Part shown: piece by piece, positions 7,567-15,711 of the stretch | Layout: every line of letters starts with the position of its first letter | How positions within the stretch are numbered: position 1 is the stretch's first letter | Assembly: GCA_009839485.1 (NCBI GenBank) | Contig: VXPQ01000032.1 | Coordinates: 154,982-218,981 of the forward strand | Source of the DNA: Bacteroidetes bacterium SB0662_bin_6 | GTDB taxonomy: Bacteria; Bacteroidota; Rhodothermia; Rhodothermales; VXPQ01 | Reading direction: 5' to 3' | DNA: 64,000 nucleotides | Position numbers and translations under genes: made by a program | The notes under the pieces: generated by a model | What the model was told of the DNA's origin: nothing | The model's input: the letters and a program-made list of their open reading frames with translations, nothing else | The model's database searches: none

Positions 7567-10215
7567 ATGAAAAAACACTTGTTTCATATCGGGATACTGA
7601 TGCTTTTCGGAATGCCGGCGGCGTACGGACAGGATATCGAAGTCCGCGCCACGGTCAACGAAACGACCATCGGCGCCCGGGAGCAACTGATTTTCAGCGT
7701 GGAAGTCGCGGGAGCCGGATTTTCCGGTGTCGAAACCCCCTCTCCGCCGGAGGCTGAAGGGCTCGCGCTCCTGCAAAGCACTCCGAGCGTGCACCGCAAC
7801 ATGACGTTCACGAACGGTGCGCTTGAGCAAAGTGTAACGTTCCGCTGGAGCTACCGCCCGCTTCAGGAAGGCCCGGCCCGCCTTCTGGCCACCAGCGTGA
7901 CCGTGGACGGACAGACCTGGGAAACACAACCGCTCGAAATCATCGTAGTGGACCAGGCCCAACGGCCTCAGCAACCACAGCCCCAGGCTTCAAACTGGCC
8001 ATTCGGCGCACCTTCGCCCACCTGGCCTCAGGATAGCCGCAAAAACAACACACCTGCGGTTCTCGAACCGAACGATTTGTTTATCCGCGCCGTGCCCAGC
8101 GCCACCACGGCACACCAGAACGAACAAATCGTCGTCGAGTACCTGCTGTATTTCCGGGACGGCATCCAGTTGCGTCACAGCCGTCTTGCGGGGTCCTGGG
8201 ACGCCGAGGGATTCTGGCGCGAGGAATTCGACATCGACACGCGTCCCCTACCCGGAAATGTAGTAGAGAATGGGTTACTCTATCACACGATTCCGCTGAA
8301 GCGGGTCGCTATCTTCCCGACCCGGCCCGGTACGCTCACGGTCGATGCGCTTGAGGTCGAATCCGAAGTGCACCTGCCGTCCGCAACACGAAGCAGCCCA
8401 TTCGACCGGCTTTTTTCGTTGCGCGGGCAATTCCAGCCTGTCGAGATCGCTTCCGAACCGCTTGGGCTGCGCATTACTCCGCTGCCTGAAGGCGCGCCGT
8501 CCGCTTTTTCCGGAGCGGTCGGTACCTGGAATGTAACGGCTTCGGTCAACAAGACAGACGTGGAGGTAGGCGAACCCCTGCATATTGTCATTACTATCCG
8601 GGGGACCGGCAACGTAGCCACGCTGGACGAACCGGCATTTGCCCCCCCGGGGGCCTTCGAGCGGTACGAACCGAATATCGAAACATCCATCAACCGGGGG
8701 GGACGGCGCATACAGGGCCGCAAGACCTTCGAGTATATCGTGATCCCGCGCGCCAATGGATCGTTCGAGATGCCTCCCGTTATATTCGCCTGGTATGACC
8801 CCGGGCAGGATCGCTATGTGGAGCAACAGGCCGAACTGCCCGTTATTCGCGTTACCGGCTCGGTTGAGGCGTTGGCGGCAGGAACCACCGCCGCGGGCTT
8901 CCCCGTAGACGATATCGCGGGTATTCTGGCGATTTCCGGTAGCTGGCGGCCGATCGAAGAAACGCCTCTGCACCGACGCGCCTGGCCGTATGCCGCACTC
9001 CTGTTTCCGCCGGGCTTCCTGCTATTTCTGTACGTCCGACGCCGCCATGCCGATCGGCTGTCGAGCGATACGGAATATGCACGCGGCAGGATAGCGCATC
9101 CGCTGGCCCGCAAGCATCTGCGGCAAGCCGGGAAATTGCTGGAAAGCGCTCAGCCCATTGCCTTTTACGAAGAAATAGAGCGAGCGCTGAACGGTTTCAT
9201 CGGCAACCGGCTGAACGTTCCCGAAACAGGATGGACCCGCGACCAACTGGACGCTTGCCTGCACGGCGCCGGGGTAGAAACCAGCGTCCGCGGGCTCCTG
9301 CGCGAACTCCTCGATGAATGCGATCAGGCCCGATTCGCACCCGTACTGCCCGACCGTACCGCTATGGAAAGTGCGCACGAACGGGCGGCTTCGCTGATTG
9401 TCGCCGTGGACGAAGCGGTCACATCGACCCGCAACGGAAAAACGACCGGAGTAAACAAGGCGGCAATCCTCGGGCTGCTCACCATACTGCTACTCCCCTG
9501 CGCGCGCTCCGCACAGGCGCAAGACATTCCGGAAGCAGTGCGCCATTTCGACGAGGGAAACCGTCTCTTCCGCGAAGGCGCCCACAGAGATGCCGTGACC
9601 AGTTACCAGAACGCCCTTGAAGCCGGATATGCAAGCGGCGCCTTGTACTACAACATGGGGAATGCATATTTCCGACTGGACGAAATCGGACAAGCCATCC
9701 GATTCTACGAAAAGTCCCGGCGATACATGCCGGAAAGTGAAGAACTGGCGCATAACCTCACTATTGTCCGGGACCGGACCACCGACAGTTTCTCGCAACT
9801 GCCCGCCCCCTTCTGGCGCCCGGCATGGAACCGCCTCGTTCACACCCTGTCCCCGACCGGCATCTTCCTGTTCGGACTGCTGGGCTATGGAGTGGCCTCG
9901 GCAGCCCTTGCCATGCGCATCCGCCGTACCCGGTCTCCATGGTTGCGGCGTGCAGTGCTGGCCGGGATAGTGAGTGCCACCCTTTTTGTCCCGTTCGGGT
10001 TCGTTGCATCCTGGGAAGAAATGCACACGGTGCAGGCCGTCATGCTGGAAGACGCCACGGACCTGACCGACCGCCCGGATGGATCGGCTACAGACCTGAC
10101 CGTACACGAAGGCGCCGTCGTCAAGGTCGTAACGGTCCGTGCCGCCTGGAGCGAAGTGCGTCTGCCGAACGGGGTCCAGGGGTGGGTTCCCACCAGCGCC
10201 TACGGCGAAATTTGA
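7567..10215 (+). CDS. BatD-BatE fusion protein
   Basis: This 882-residue protein joins two Bat proteins normally encoded separately. Residues 1-21 are a signal peptide. The region to about 470 is BatD-like (repeated beta domains, IEVRATVNETTIGAREQL). A membrane helix lies at about 478-495, followed by the BatD helical tail to about 615. A second signal-peptide-like segment (about 629-652, AAILGLLTILLLPCARSAQA) then introduces a BatE module: TPR repeats (about 655-735), two helices (about 765-785 and 796-815) and a C-terminal SH3-like domain ending QGWVPTSAYGEI. There is no stop, and no ATG or GTG immediately before the second signal. The extracytoplasmic face is inferred. Sequencing error is possible but the frame is clean. 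Confidence 0.88.
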   Translation: MKKHLFHIGILMLFGMPAAYGQDIEVRATVNETTIGAREQLIFSVEVAGAGFSGVETPSPPEAEGLALLQSTPSVHRNMTFTNGALEQSVTFRWSYRPLQEGPARLLATSVTVDGQTWETQPLEIIVVDQAQRPQQPQPQASNWPFGAPSPTWPQDSRKNNTPAVLEPNDLFIRAVPSATTAHQNEQIVVEYLLYFRDGIQLRHSRLAGSWDAEGFWREEFDIDTRPLPGNVVENGLLYHTIPLKRVAIFPTRPGTLTVDALEVESEVHLPSATRSSPFDRLFSLRGQFQPVEIASEPLGLRITPLPEGAPSAFSGAVGTWNVTASVNKTDVEVGEPLHIVITIRGTGNVATLDEPAFAPPGAFERYEPNIETSINRGGRRIQGRKTFEYIVIPRANGSFEMPPVIFAWYDPGQDRYVEQQAELPVIRVTGSVEALAAGTTAAGFPVDDIAGILAISGSWRPIEETPLHRRAWPYAALLFPPGFLLFLYVRRRHADRLSSDTEYARGRIAHPLARKHLRQAGKLLESAQPIAFYEEIERALNGFIGNRLNVPETGWTRDQLDACLHGAGVETSVRGLLRELLDECDQARFAPVLPDRTAMESAHERAASLIVAVDEAVTSTRNGKTTGVNKAAILGLLTILLLPCARSAQAQDIPEAVRHFDEGNRLFREGAHRDAVTSYQNALEAGYASGALYYNMGNAYFRLDEIGQAIRFYEKSRRYMPESEELAHNLTIVRDRTTDSFSQLPAPFWRPAWNRLVHTLSPTGIFLFGLLGYGVASAALAMRIRRTRSPWLRRAVLAGIVSATLFVPFGFVASWEEMHTVQAVMLEDATDLTDRPDGSATDLTVHEGAVVKVVTVRAAWSEVRLPNGVQGWVPTSAYGEI

Positions 10216-10271
10216 AAAAGTAATGGCAAATTTGTCTCGTGTGCGTACCGGGTGAAACAGACGACGAGACA

Positions 10272-10300
10272 TTGACAACCGGCCCCGTACAGACTATACT
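10272..10300 (+). promoter_or_regulatory. Sigma-70-like promoter of dnaX
   Basis: TTGACA at 10272-10277 is separated by exactly 17 bases from TATACT at 10295-10300, which lies 50 bases before the dnaX ATG. This is a full -35 hexamer and five of six -10 bases of the enterobacterial consensus. It has no Bacteroidota TAnnTTTG -7 element. Confidence 0.6.
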
Positions 10301-10350
10301 TATTCAACCGGTTCACGCCCCTCCGGCCCCTACAGAACCGTCTCGTCAAC

Positions 10351-12363
10351 ATGTCCGAACAGAGGTATCTCGTCACCGCGCGCAAGTACCGCCCGCAGCG
10401 GTTCGACGAACTGGTGGCGCAGGAGCACGTCACGGAGACGCTCCGTAACGCGATCCGATTGGATCGGCTGGCTCACGCGTATCTTTTCAGCGGGCCGCGC
10501 GGCGTCGGCAAGACCACCGCAGCACGCATTCTGGCAAAGGCCATCAACTGCACCACCGCACCGGAAGAACGCGACGGGCAGGCGGAACCGTGCCGCGCCT
10601 GCGAGCAATGCCGCACGTTCGAGGAAGGACGCAGCCTGAACGTCATCGAGATCGACGCCGCCTCGAACAACCGCGTCGACGATATTCGCGACTTGAGGGA
10701 AACGGTGCGCATCCCCCCGCAGGGCGCCCGCCGCAAGGTGTACATCGTAGACGAGGTGCATATGCTCTCGACGGCAGCCTTCAATGCGCTCCTTAAAACC
10801 CTGGAAGAGCCGCCGCCGCATGTCCTCTTCATCTTCGCAACGACCGAGCCGCACAAAGTACTCCCCACCATTCTGTCCCGGTGCCAGCGGTTCGATTTTC
10901 GCCGTATTTCCGTACCCGAAATCGTTGCCCGGTTAAATGACATCTGCAAAGAGGAAAATATCCGCGCAGACGAAGCCTCCCTGCTGCTCATTGCACGCAA
11001 GGGGGATGGCGCGCTCCGGGATGCGCTGTCGGTATTCGATCAGGCCGTTTCGCTGTGCGGTTCGGACATCGCCTACGCAGAGCTCGTCAAGGCGCTTGGC
11101 GTGGTAGACATCGACCGGTATTTCGAAGTGACAGATCGGATCGCCGCGCGCGATATGGGAGGAATGCTGCAACTGGTCGAAAACGCGATCCGGGCCGGGC
11201 ATGACCTCCAGGAGTTTCTTGCCGGACTGACGGAGCACCTGCGCAATCTTCTTGTTGCGCGCACGATGGAGAATACGGAACTGATCGAGGCGGCGGAAGC
11301 GACCCGGAAACGCTATGCCGAGGCGGTGGCGCCTTTTTCGGAAATGGACCTGCTGCGTCTTCTGACGCTCGCTGCCAATGCGGAAAGCACGCTCAGAAAC
11401 AGTATCCAGCCGCGCCTGAAGGTAGAAACCATCCTGCTGAACATGGCGATGGTCACACTGGGTGCAGACCTGCGCGAGGCGCTTGCAAAAATAGATCGGC
11501 TGGAAGCCGCAGAACCGGACAGGCGGTCTCCCGGTAACGCAAACACCAAGGCGTCGGCAAGCCCGCGCGCGCCGGAAAAAACGACATCGACTGCGCGCAA
11601 AGCCACGGCCTCACCTCTCCAAAAAAAACAAAACGCCCCGGCGCCCCGTAACGCCGACCCGGATACGCCCCCGGGCGATCCCGAACCCAGGGCCGCGCCG
11701 AAAGCACCGCCCCCCCGGAAAGACGAGCATCCTTCGGAATTGGCGCCGCCTGCGGCGCTGACTCCCGTGACCGCGCCTGCAGAAACCCCCGAGCCTGTCC
11801 GGCAACCCGATGCCTCCCCCTCCATTGCCGACACCCTGTTCGGCGACCCCCTGATTCCACGCGACAGCATCCCGACCGAAGACACACTGAGTACCGCTGG
11901 CGGGCAGGATATCGCAGCCGAAGTAGACACCGCCGTCCTTGAAACGGTCGAAACGGACGCCATCGTCGCCCCGGATGAAAATGCGAACCCCATTGCAACC
12001 GTCTGGAACGATCTGCTGGAGCACGTCAAGGAGGATAAAATACAGATATGGTCCATGCTGCATCGCGCGCAGCCGGAAGGATACGACGAGGGCATCATTC
12101 ACATCGCTGTCCCGGACGACTTCCACCGGCGTGTACTGACCGAACGCGCCGGCTACATAACCGGGCAACTGAAGTCATTGGCGAAGGTGCCGATCCACAC
12201 GATTCAATGTGCAGTACGCGAAGACATGAACACCTCCGGACCAGACGGCGCCGCCGAAACCGCCGCCGATTTTGATCCGTACGAATACATGGAACGCAAA
12301 CGCAAGGAAAATCCGGTGGTGCGCGAAATTTTCGACCAGTTCGGGGGTGAACCCGTCTGGTGA
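10351..12363 (+). CDS. dnaX: DNA polymerase III subunits gamma/tau
   Basis: This 670-residue tau protein is the clamp-loader ATPase that also couples polymerase and helicase. The AAA+ domain has Walker A GPRGVGKTT (48-56), a zinc module (Cys67, Cys81, Cys84, Cys87), Walker B DEVH (134-137) and sensor SRCQRFDF. Clamp-loader domains run to about 385. A Pro/Ala-rich linker (about 385-540) leads to a C-terminal tau domain (about 545-670). Within the linker, codons 424-426 form the heptamer A AAA AAA, and a -1 shift there would stop after seven codons, giving a 433-residue gamma form close to the 431 residues of E. coli gamma. The neighbours ybaB and recR repeat a very widespread gene order. Confidence 0.97.
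   Translation: MSEQRYLVTARKYRPQRFDELVAQEHVTETLRNAIRLDRLAHAYLFSGPRGVGKTTAARILAKAINCTTAPEERDGQAEPCRACEQCRTFEEGRSLNVIEIDAASNNRVDDIRDLRETVRIPPQGARRKVYIVDEVHMLSTAAFNALLKTLEEPPPHVLFIFATTEPHKVLPTILSRCQRFDFRRISVPEIVARLNDICKEENIRADEASLLLIARKGDGALRDALSVFDQAVSLCGSDIAYAELVKALGVVDIDRYFEVTDRIAARDMGGMLQLVENAIRAGHDLQEFLAGLTEHLRNLLVARTMENTELIEAAEATRKRYAEAVAPFSEMDLLRLLTLAANAESTLRNSIQPRLKVETILLNMAMVTLGADLREALAKIDRLEAAEPDRRSPGNANTKASASPRAPEKTTSTARKATASPLQKKQNAPAPRNADPDTPPGDPEPRAAPKAPPPRKDEHPSELAPPAALTPVTAPAETPEPVRQPDASPSIADTLFGDPLIPRDSIPTEDTLSTAGGQDIAAEVDTAVLETVETDAIVAPDENANPIATVWNDLLEHVKEDKIQIWSMLHRAQPEGYDEGIIHIAVPDDFHRRVLTERAGYITGQLKSLAKVPIHTIQCAVREDMNTSGPDGAAETAADFDPYEYMERKRKENPVVREIFDQFGGEPVW
11622..11656 (+). 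promoter_or_regulatory. Putative -1 frameshift signal in dnaX
   Basis: The heptamer A AAA AAA (11622-11628) lies in the X XXY YYZ register of the dnaX frame, inside a run of eight A. Ten bases downstream a 5-bp GC stem can form (CGGCG 11639-11643 with CGCCG 11652-11656). After a -1 slip, seven codons (Thr-Lys-Arg-Pro-Gly-Ala-Pro) precede TAA at 11649-11651. The run could instead cause transcriptional slippage, as in Thermus dnaX. The stem is short, and I see no Shine-Dalgarno-like stimulator upstream. Confidence 0.65.
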
Positions 12364-12438
12364 TACCCGCAATGCGTACACCTGCGATTATGTCGTTAAA
12401 CTTTTTTCTCTCTTGATCTCCGGAAAACGGTGAATGGT

Positions 12439-12771
12439 ATGCCCGACGGCGTAAATATGGCCGACATGTTCGGCATGGTGATGGAAATGCAGAAGAAGAT
12501 GAAGGAGGCACAGGAGAACCTTGCCTCCAGAACCGTAACGGCCGAGTCCGGCGGCGGCATGGTCAAGGTGACCGCCAACGGCGCTCGCCGCATCACGAAT
12601 ATCCGTATTGAGCCAGGGGCGGTCGATCCCGAAGACGTTGAATTGCTGGAAGATCTTGTCGTAGCCGGAGTAAACAAGGCGCTCGATGAAGCCGAGGAGA
12701 TGGCGAACAAGGAAATGGGCGGCATTGCGGGCGCCATGCTCCCCCCGGGCATGGGCCTGCCTGGATTTTGA
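12439..12771 (+). CDS. YbaB/EbfC family nucleoid-associated protein
   Basis: This is a small DNA-binding protein (110 residues from this start) that forms tweezer-like dimers and is almost always encoded between dnaX and recR, as here. An N-terminal amphipathic helix (MEMQKKMKEAQENLAS) precedes the typical strand block (VTAESGGGMVKVTANGARRITNIRIEP) and C-terminal helix (LLEDLVVAGVNKALDEAEEMANKEMG). It ends with a flexible Gly/Pro/Met tail. The start is uncertain: a GTG at 12430 would add three residues and has GGA five bases upstream, while ATG at 12439 is my choice. Family assignment is secure. Confidence 0.93.
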   Translation: MPDGVNMADMFGMVMEMQKKMKEAQENLASRTVTAESGGGMVKVTANGARRITNIRIEPGAVDPEDVELLEDLVVAGVNKALDEAEEMANKEMGGIAGAMLPPGMGLPGF

Positions 12772-12848
12772 ACCTGTACCCGGAACCTCGCGGTAAAGCA
12801 GCTTGCATTGCCTGAACGCAGCCTGCCTCTGAAACAGTACGTACACGC

Positions 12849-13538
12849 ATGGGATTCACCTCCGAATCGGTTGAGGCGCTTGTCGAGCAGTTTGCCAAAC
12901 TGCCTGGCATCGGGCGAAAGACGGCGCAGCGGCTGGCGGCCCACGTACTCAAAATGTCCCGCGCCGAGATCGCAGAACTGGCGCACACGCTGATCAGGGT
13001 CAAGGACACCGTCAAGCAATGTTCCGTCTGCTGCAACGTAACCGATGCAGACCCTTGCGCCATCTGCAGTTCACCACAACGCGACCATGCCGTAATTTGC
13101 CTCGTGGAAGAAGCCAATGACGTCCTGGCGATCGAGCGCCTCAATGAGTACCGGGGCGTATATCATGTACTGGGAGGGGCCATCTCGCCACTGGACGGCA
13201 TAGGCCCGGAAGATCTCCATATCGCCGAACTCCTGCAACGCATCGACCCGACCCATGAGCAGGCCACTGCACCGGTATCGCAAAACGGGCGGGCGTCTGC
13301 CGGGGAGAACACAGAAGACGCACCCGTTCCGAATACACGTATCCCCCCAAAGGAAATTATTTTTGCACTGAATCCTACAGTGGAGGGAGACACCACGGTC
13401 TATTATCTCTCTCAATTGCTCAAACCCGCCGGCGTGCGCCTGACGCGCATTGCCCGGGGTCTGCCCATAGGGGGAGACCTCGAATACGCCGACGAAGCCA
13501 CGCTGGCCCGCGCCCTTGAAGGCCGCAGCGCCCTCTGA
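12849..13538 (+). CDS. recR: Recombination mediator RecR
   Basis: RecR works with RecO (and RecF) to load RecA on gapped DNA. The 229-residue protein has the N-terminal helix-hairpin-helix ([13 protein letters not shown], 18-30), a four-Cys zinc finger (Cys58, Cys61, Cys70, Cys73), a TOPRIM domain starting [15 protein letters not shown], and the C-terminal [28 protein letters not shown]. It is about 30 residues longer than most RecR proteins because of a polar insert at about 137-166 inside TOPRIM, just before [13 protein letters not shown]. The ABC permease gene begins six bases after the stop. Confidence 0.96.
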   Translation: MGFTSESVEALVEQFAKLPGIGRKTAQRLAAHVLKMSRAEIAELAHTLIRVKDTVKQCSVCCNVTDADPCAICSSPQRDHAVICLVEEANDVLAIERLNEYRGVYHVLGGAISPLDGIGPEDLHIAELLQRIDPTHEQATAPVSQNGRASAGENTEDAPVPNTRIPPKEIIFALNPTVEGDTTVYYLSQLLKPAGVRLTRIARGLPIGGDLEYADEATLARALEGRSAL

Positions 13539-13544
13539 CCGCCC

Positions 13545-15191
13545 ATGTTAACGCGCCGAGGGTCTACGCTCCTTGCCGTTCCCGTCCTGCTCATACTTGC
13601 AGTGTACGTGCTCTACCCGAGCCTGCGTACGTTCGAATTGGGGCTGACCGCGGAAAACTACTCCCGACTGTTTTCTTCCTGGTCGTCCGCAAACGTACGG
13701 GCCCTGTTCAATTCCGTATTCATCTCTGTGGCGACCGTGCTTGGGGGAGGTATACTTGGCACAACGCTGGCCTGGTGTTTTCATCGCTTCCGGTTCCCGC
13801 TGCGCGGTACGCTGATGGCGGTCGCCGCCTTCCCCCTTGCACTGCCTCCCCTTGTAGGCGTGCTTGCCTTTCTCTTCCTGTACGGCGAAAGCGGTATTCT
13901 CCCACGGGTGCTTCAGGATATCTTCCGTCTCGCCAATGCGCCGTTTGCATTCGAGGGCCTCTCCGCCGTCTGGCTCGTGCATGTCTATGCCATGTACGTC
14001 TATTTTTACCTGTTTGTGTTATCGGCGCTCCGCAACGTGGACAAGAGCCTGCCCGAAGCTTCCGCAGATCTTGGCGCCTCCGGGGCCACCACGTTCCGGC
14101 GCGTGATCCTGCCGCAACTGAGACCGGCGCTTGCCGGAGCGGCCCTGCTCGTTTTCATGATCTCCATGGCATCCTTCACGGCGCCACTCCTTTTCGCCGG
14201 CACAGAGAGTTTCCTGACGTTGCAGATTTACAACTACAAGACGAATGGCAACCTCCCTCTGTCGGCAGCTGTCTCCGTCCTGCTGACTGCGATCTGCCTG
14301 CTGTTTCTTTTTCTGCTCGAAAGCCGCCGCAGGCGTAGTGTACAGGGAGCAGCAAAAGGAGTCGCCGCTCCGCCGGTACCCGTTCGGAGCGGAGCCGGGC
14401 GGATCGTTGCCGTCGCAGCGGCTCTGCCCATGCTGGCGTTCCTGCTTTTGCCCGTGGCGACCGTCGTACTGATCTCGTTTGCACAGGAAGGGAGCTGGAC
14501 CTGGCAGATTTTTCCGACGGCGTATACCTTCGACAATTATGCAGCGCTTTTCCGGGATCCGGACGTACTCGATCCCATCTGGAACAGCTTGCGCATGGCG
14601 CTTCTCGCGACCGCCGGAAACATTGTGTTCGGCGTCGGGGCCGCCCTGTACATCGCGAAGGGAAAAATCCCGGGGCGCGGACTGGCGCGCCTGCTCACGG
14701 CCCTCCCGTTCGCCATTCCGGGCACCGTGATCGCAGTAAACCTGATCGTCACCTTCAACGAACCTACCCTGCCTGCACTGAACACCATCCTCGTCGGAGG
14801 ATTCTGGATTTTGCCGCTGGCGTATTTCATTCGCCACATCCCTTTCGTGGTACGCTCGACCACCGCAGCCCTCGAGCAATTCGACGACCGTCTTGCGGAA
14901 GCTTCCGCCGATCTCGGCGCCCGATTCGCCACCACGTTCCGCCGCATCGTGCTACCGGCCATCTCGCCGGGTATCTGGGCGGGCGCCCTGCTTACCTTCG
15001 TCGCATCGGTGGGCGAATTCGTTTCGTCCATCATGCTCTATGTTTTCGACAACCGTCCGATCAGCGTGGAAATTCTGGCTCAGTTACGCCTTTACGACTT
15101 CGGCGCCGCAGCAGCCTATAGCGTATTCCTGATGCTGTTGATCGGACTGGCCACCGTGGCTGTAGGAAGATCGGGCACATCCATTGTATAG
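13545..15191 (+). CDS. Iron(III)-type ABC transporter permease, fused double domain
   Basis: This 548-residue inner-membrane protein has about twelve helices in two binding-protein-dependent permease halves. Each half carries an EAA loop that docks the ATPase: EASADLGASGATTFRRVILP at 171-190 and a near copy, EASADLGARFATTFRRIVLP, at about 451-470. This fused layout is typical of FbpB/SfuB ferric-iron permeases and of ThiP, so iron is the likelier substrate and thiamine an alternative. No ATPase or binding-protein gene is nearby, so its partners must be encoded elsewhere. It follows recR by six bases, probably read from the dnaX promoter region. Confidence 0.88.
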   Translation: MLTRRGSTLLAVPVLLILAVYVLYPSLRTFELGLTAENYSRLFSSWSSANVRALFNSVFISVATVLGGGILGTTLAWCFHRFRFPLRGTLMAVAAFPLALPPLVGVLAFLFLYGESGILPRVLQDIFRLANAPFAFEGLSAVWLVHVYAMYVYFYLFVLSALRNVDKSLPEASADLGASGATTFRRVILPQLRPALAGAALLVFMISMASFTAPLLFAGTESFLTLQIYNYKTNGNLPLSAAVSVLLTAICLLFLFLLESRRRRSVQGAAKGVAAPPVPVRSGAGRIVAVAAALPMLAFLLLPVATVVLISFAQEGSWTWQIFPTAYTFDNYAALFRDPDVLDPIWNSLRMALLATAGNIVFGVGAALYIAKGKIPGRGLARLLTALPFAIPGTVIAVNLIVTFNEPTLPALNTILVGGFWILPLAYFIRHIPFVVRSTTAALEQFDDRLAEASADLGARFATTFRRIVLPAISPGIWAGALLTFVASVGEFVSSIMLYVFDNRPISVEILAQLRLYDFGAAAAYSVFLMLLIGLATVAVGRSGTSIV

Positions 15192-15711
15192 GATACTATA
15201 GGGCCACTTCGCTCAGCGCTTCACGTTCGCACGTGAAGTGCCCTTCCGGAGGCCGAGAGGGGCACGCTGGTCGACTTCTTCCCGAAGACTGCACGGAAAC
15301 GCCGCCATACTGCACAGATTTCCGCCGGCAATGCGCGCAGGGAACTATTTCACTCCGGTTCGTAGGAAAGAACTCCTGTCGGACCGGCAACGCGCCATAT
15401 TCTGTAAATCCTTTTTTCGAACAGGCGCTTTGTCCCACTCGACACCCTCACCCGGATCTACGATCAAATTTCCTCTCGCCTGCGCGCACTTCTGCTACCG
15501 TTTCTCGTAAACAAGGGGCTTGTCAAAAACCGCCCCGCCTTAGGACGATAAAACGCTCCGCAGCGGGGGATCAGTGTCCCCCATCAGAGTACTGCAAAAC
15601 CGCCGCGGGGTAATCGGGTCGTCTATACATCGTAGTTATCCACGATCATCGCGAAGAAGTCGGGTGAGTTCGCACGCCGTACGCATAACGGGACAAAAAC
15701 GCCCCGGTCGC
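15192..15711 (+). other. 520-bp region without a recognisable gene (sprA leader)
   Basis: No open frame here resembles a known protein. Two perfect or near-perfect hairpins are visible. One at 15216-15241 has 11-bp arms including one G-U pair and a TCGC loop, shortly after the permease stop. The other at 15565-15582 is GGGGGA-TCAGTG-TCCCCC, about 130 bases before the sprA start. Neither is followed by a T-run. An in-frame GTG at 15574 could extend SprA, but the added residues do not look like a signal peptide. I see no clear promoter hexamers. Confidence 0.5.

Noticed and set aside
15574-15711. GTG-initiated N-terminal extension of SprA by 46 residues
   Set aside because: The added residues are Arg/Ser-rich and would bury the signal peptide. 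ATG 15712 directly precedes a plausible export signal.
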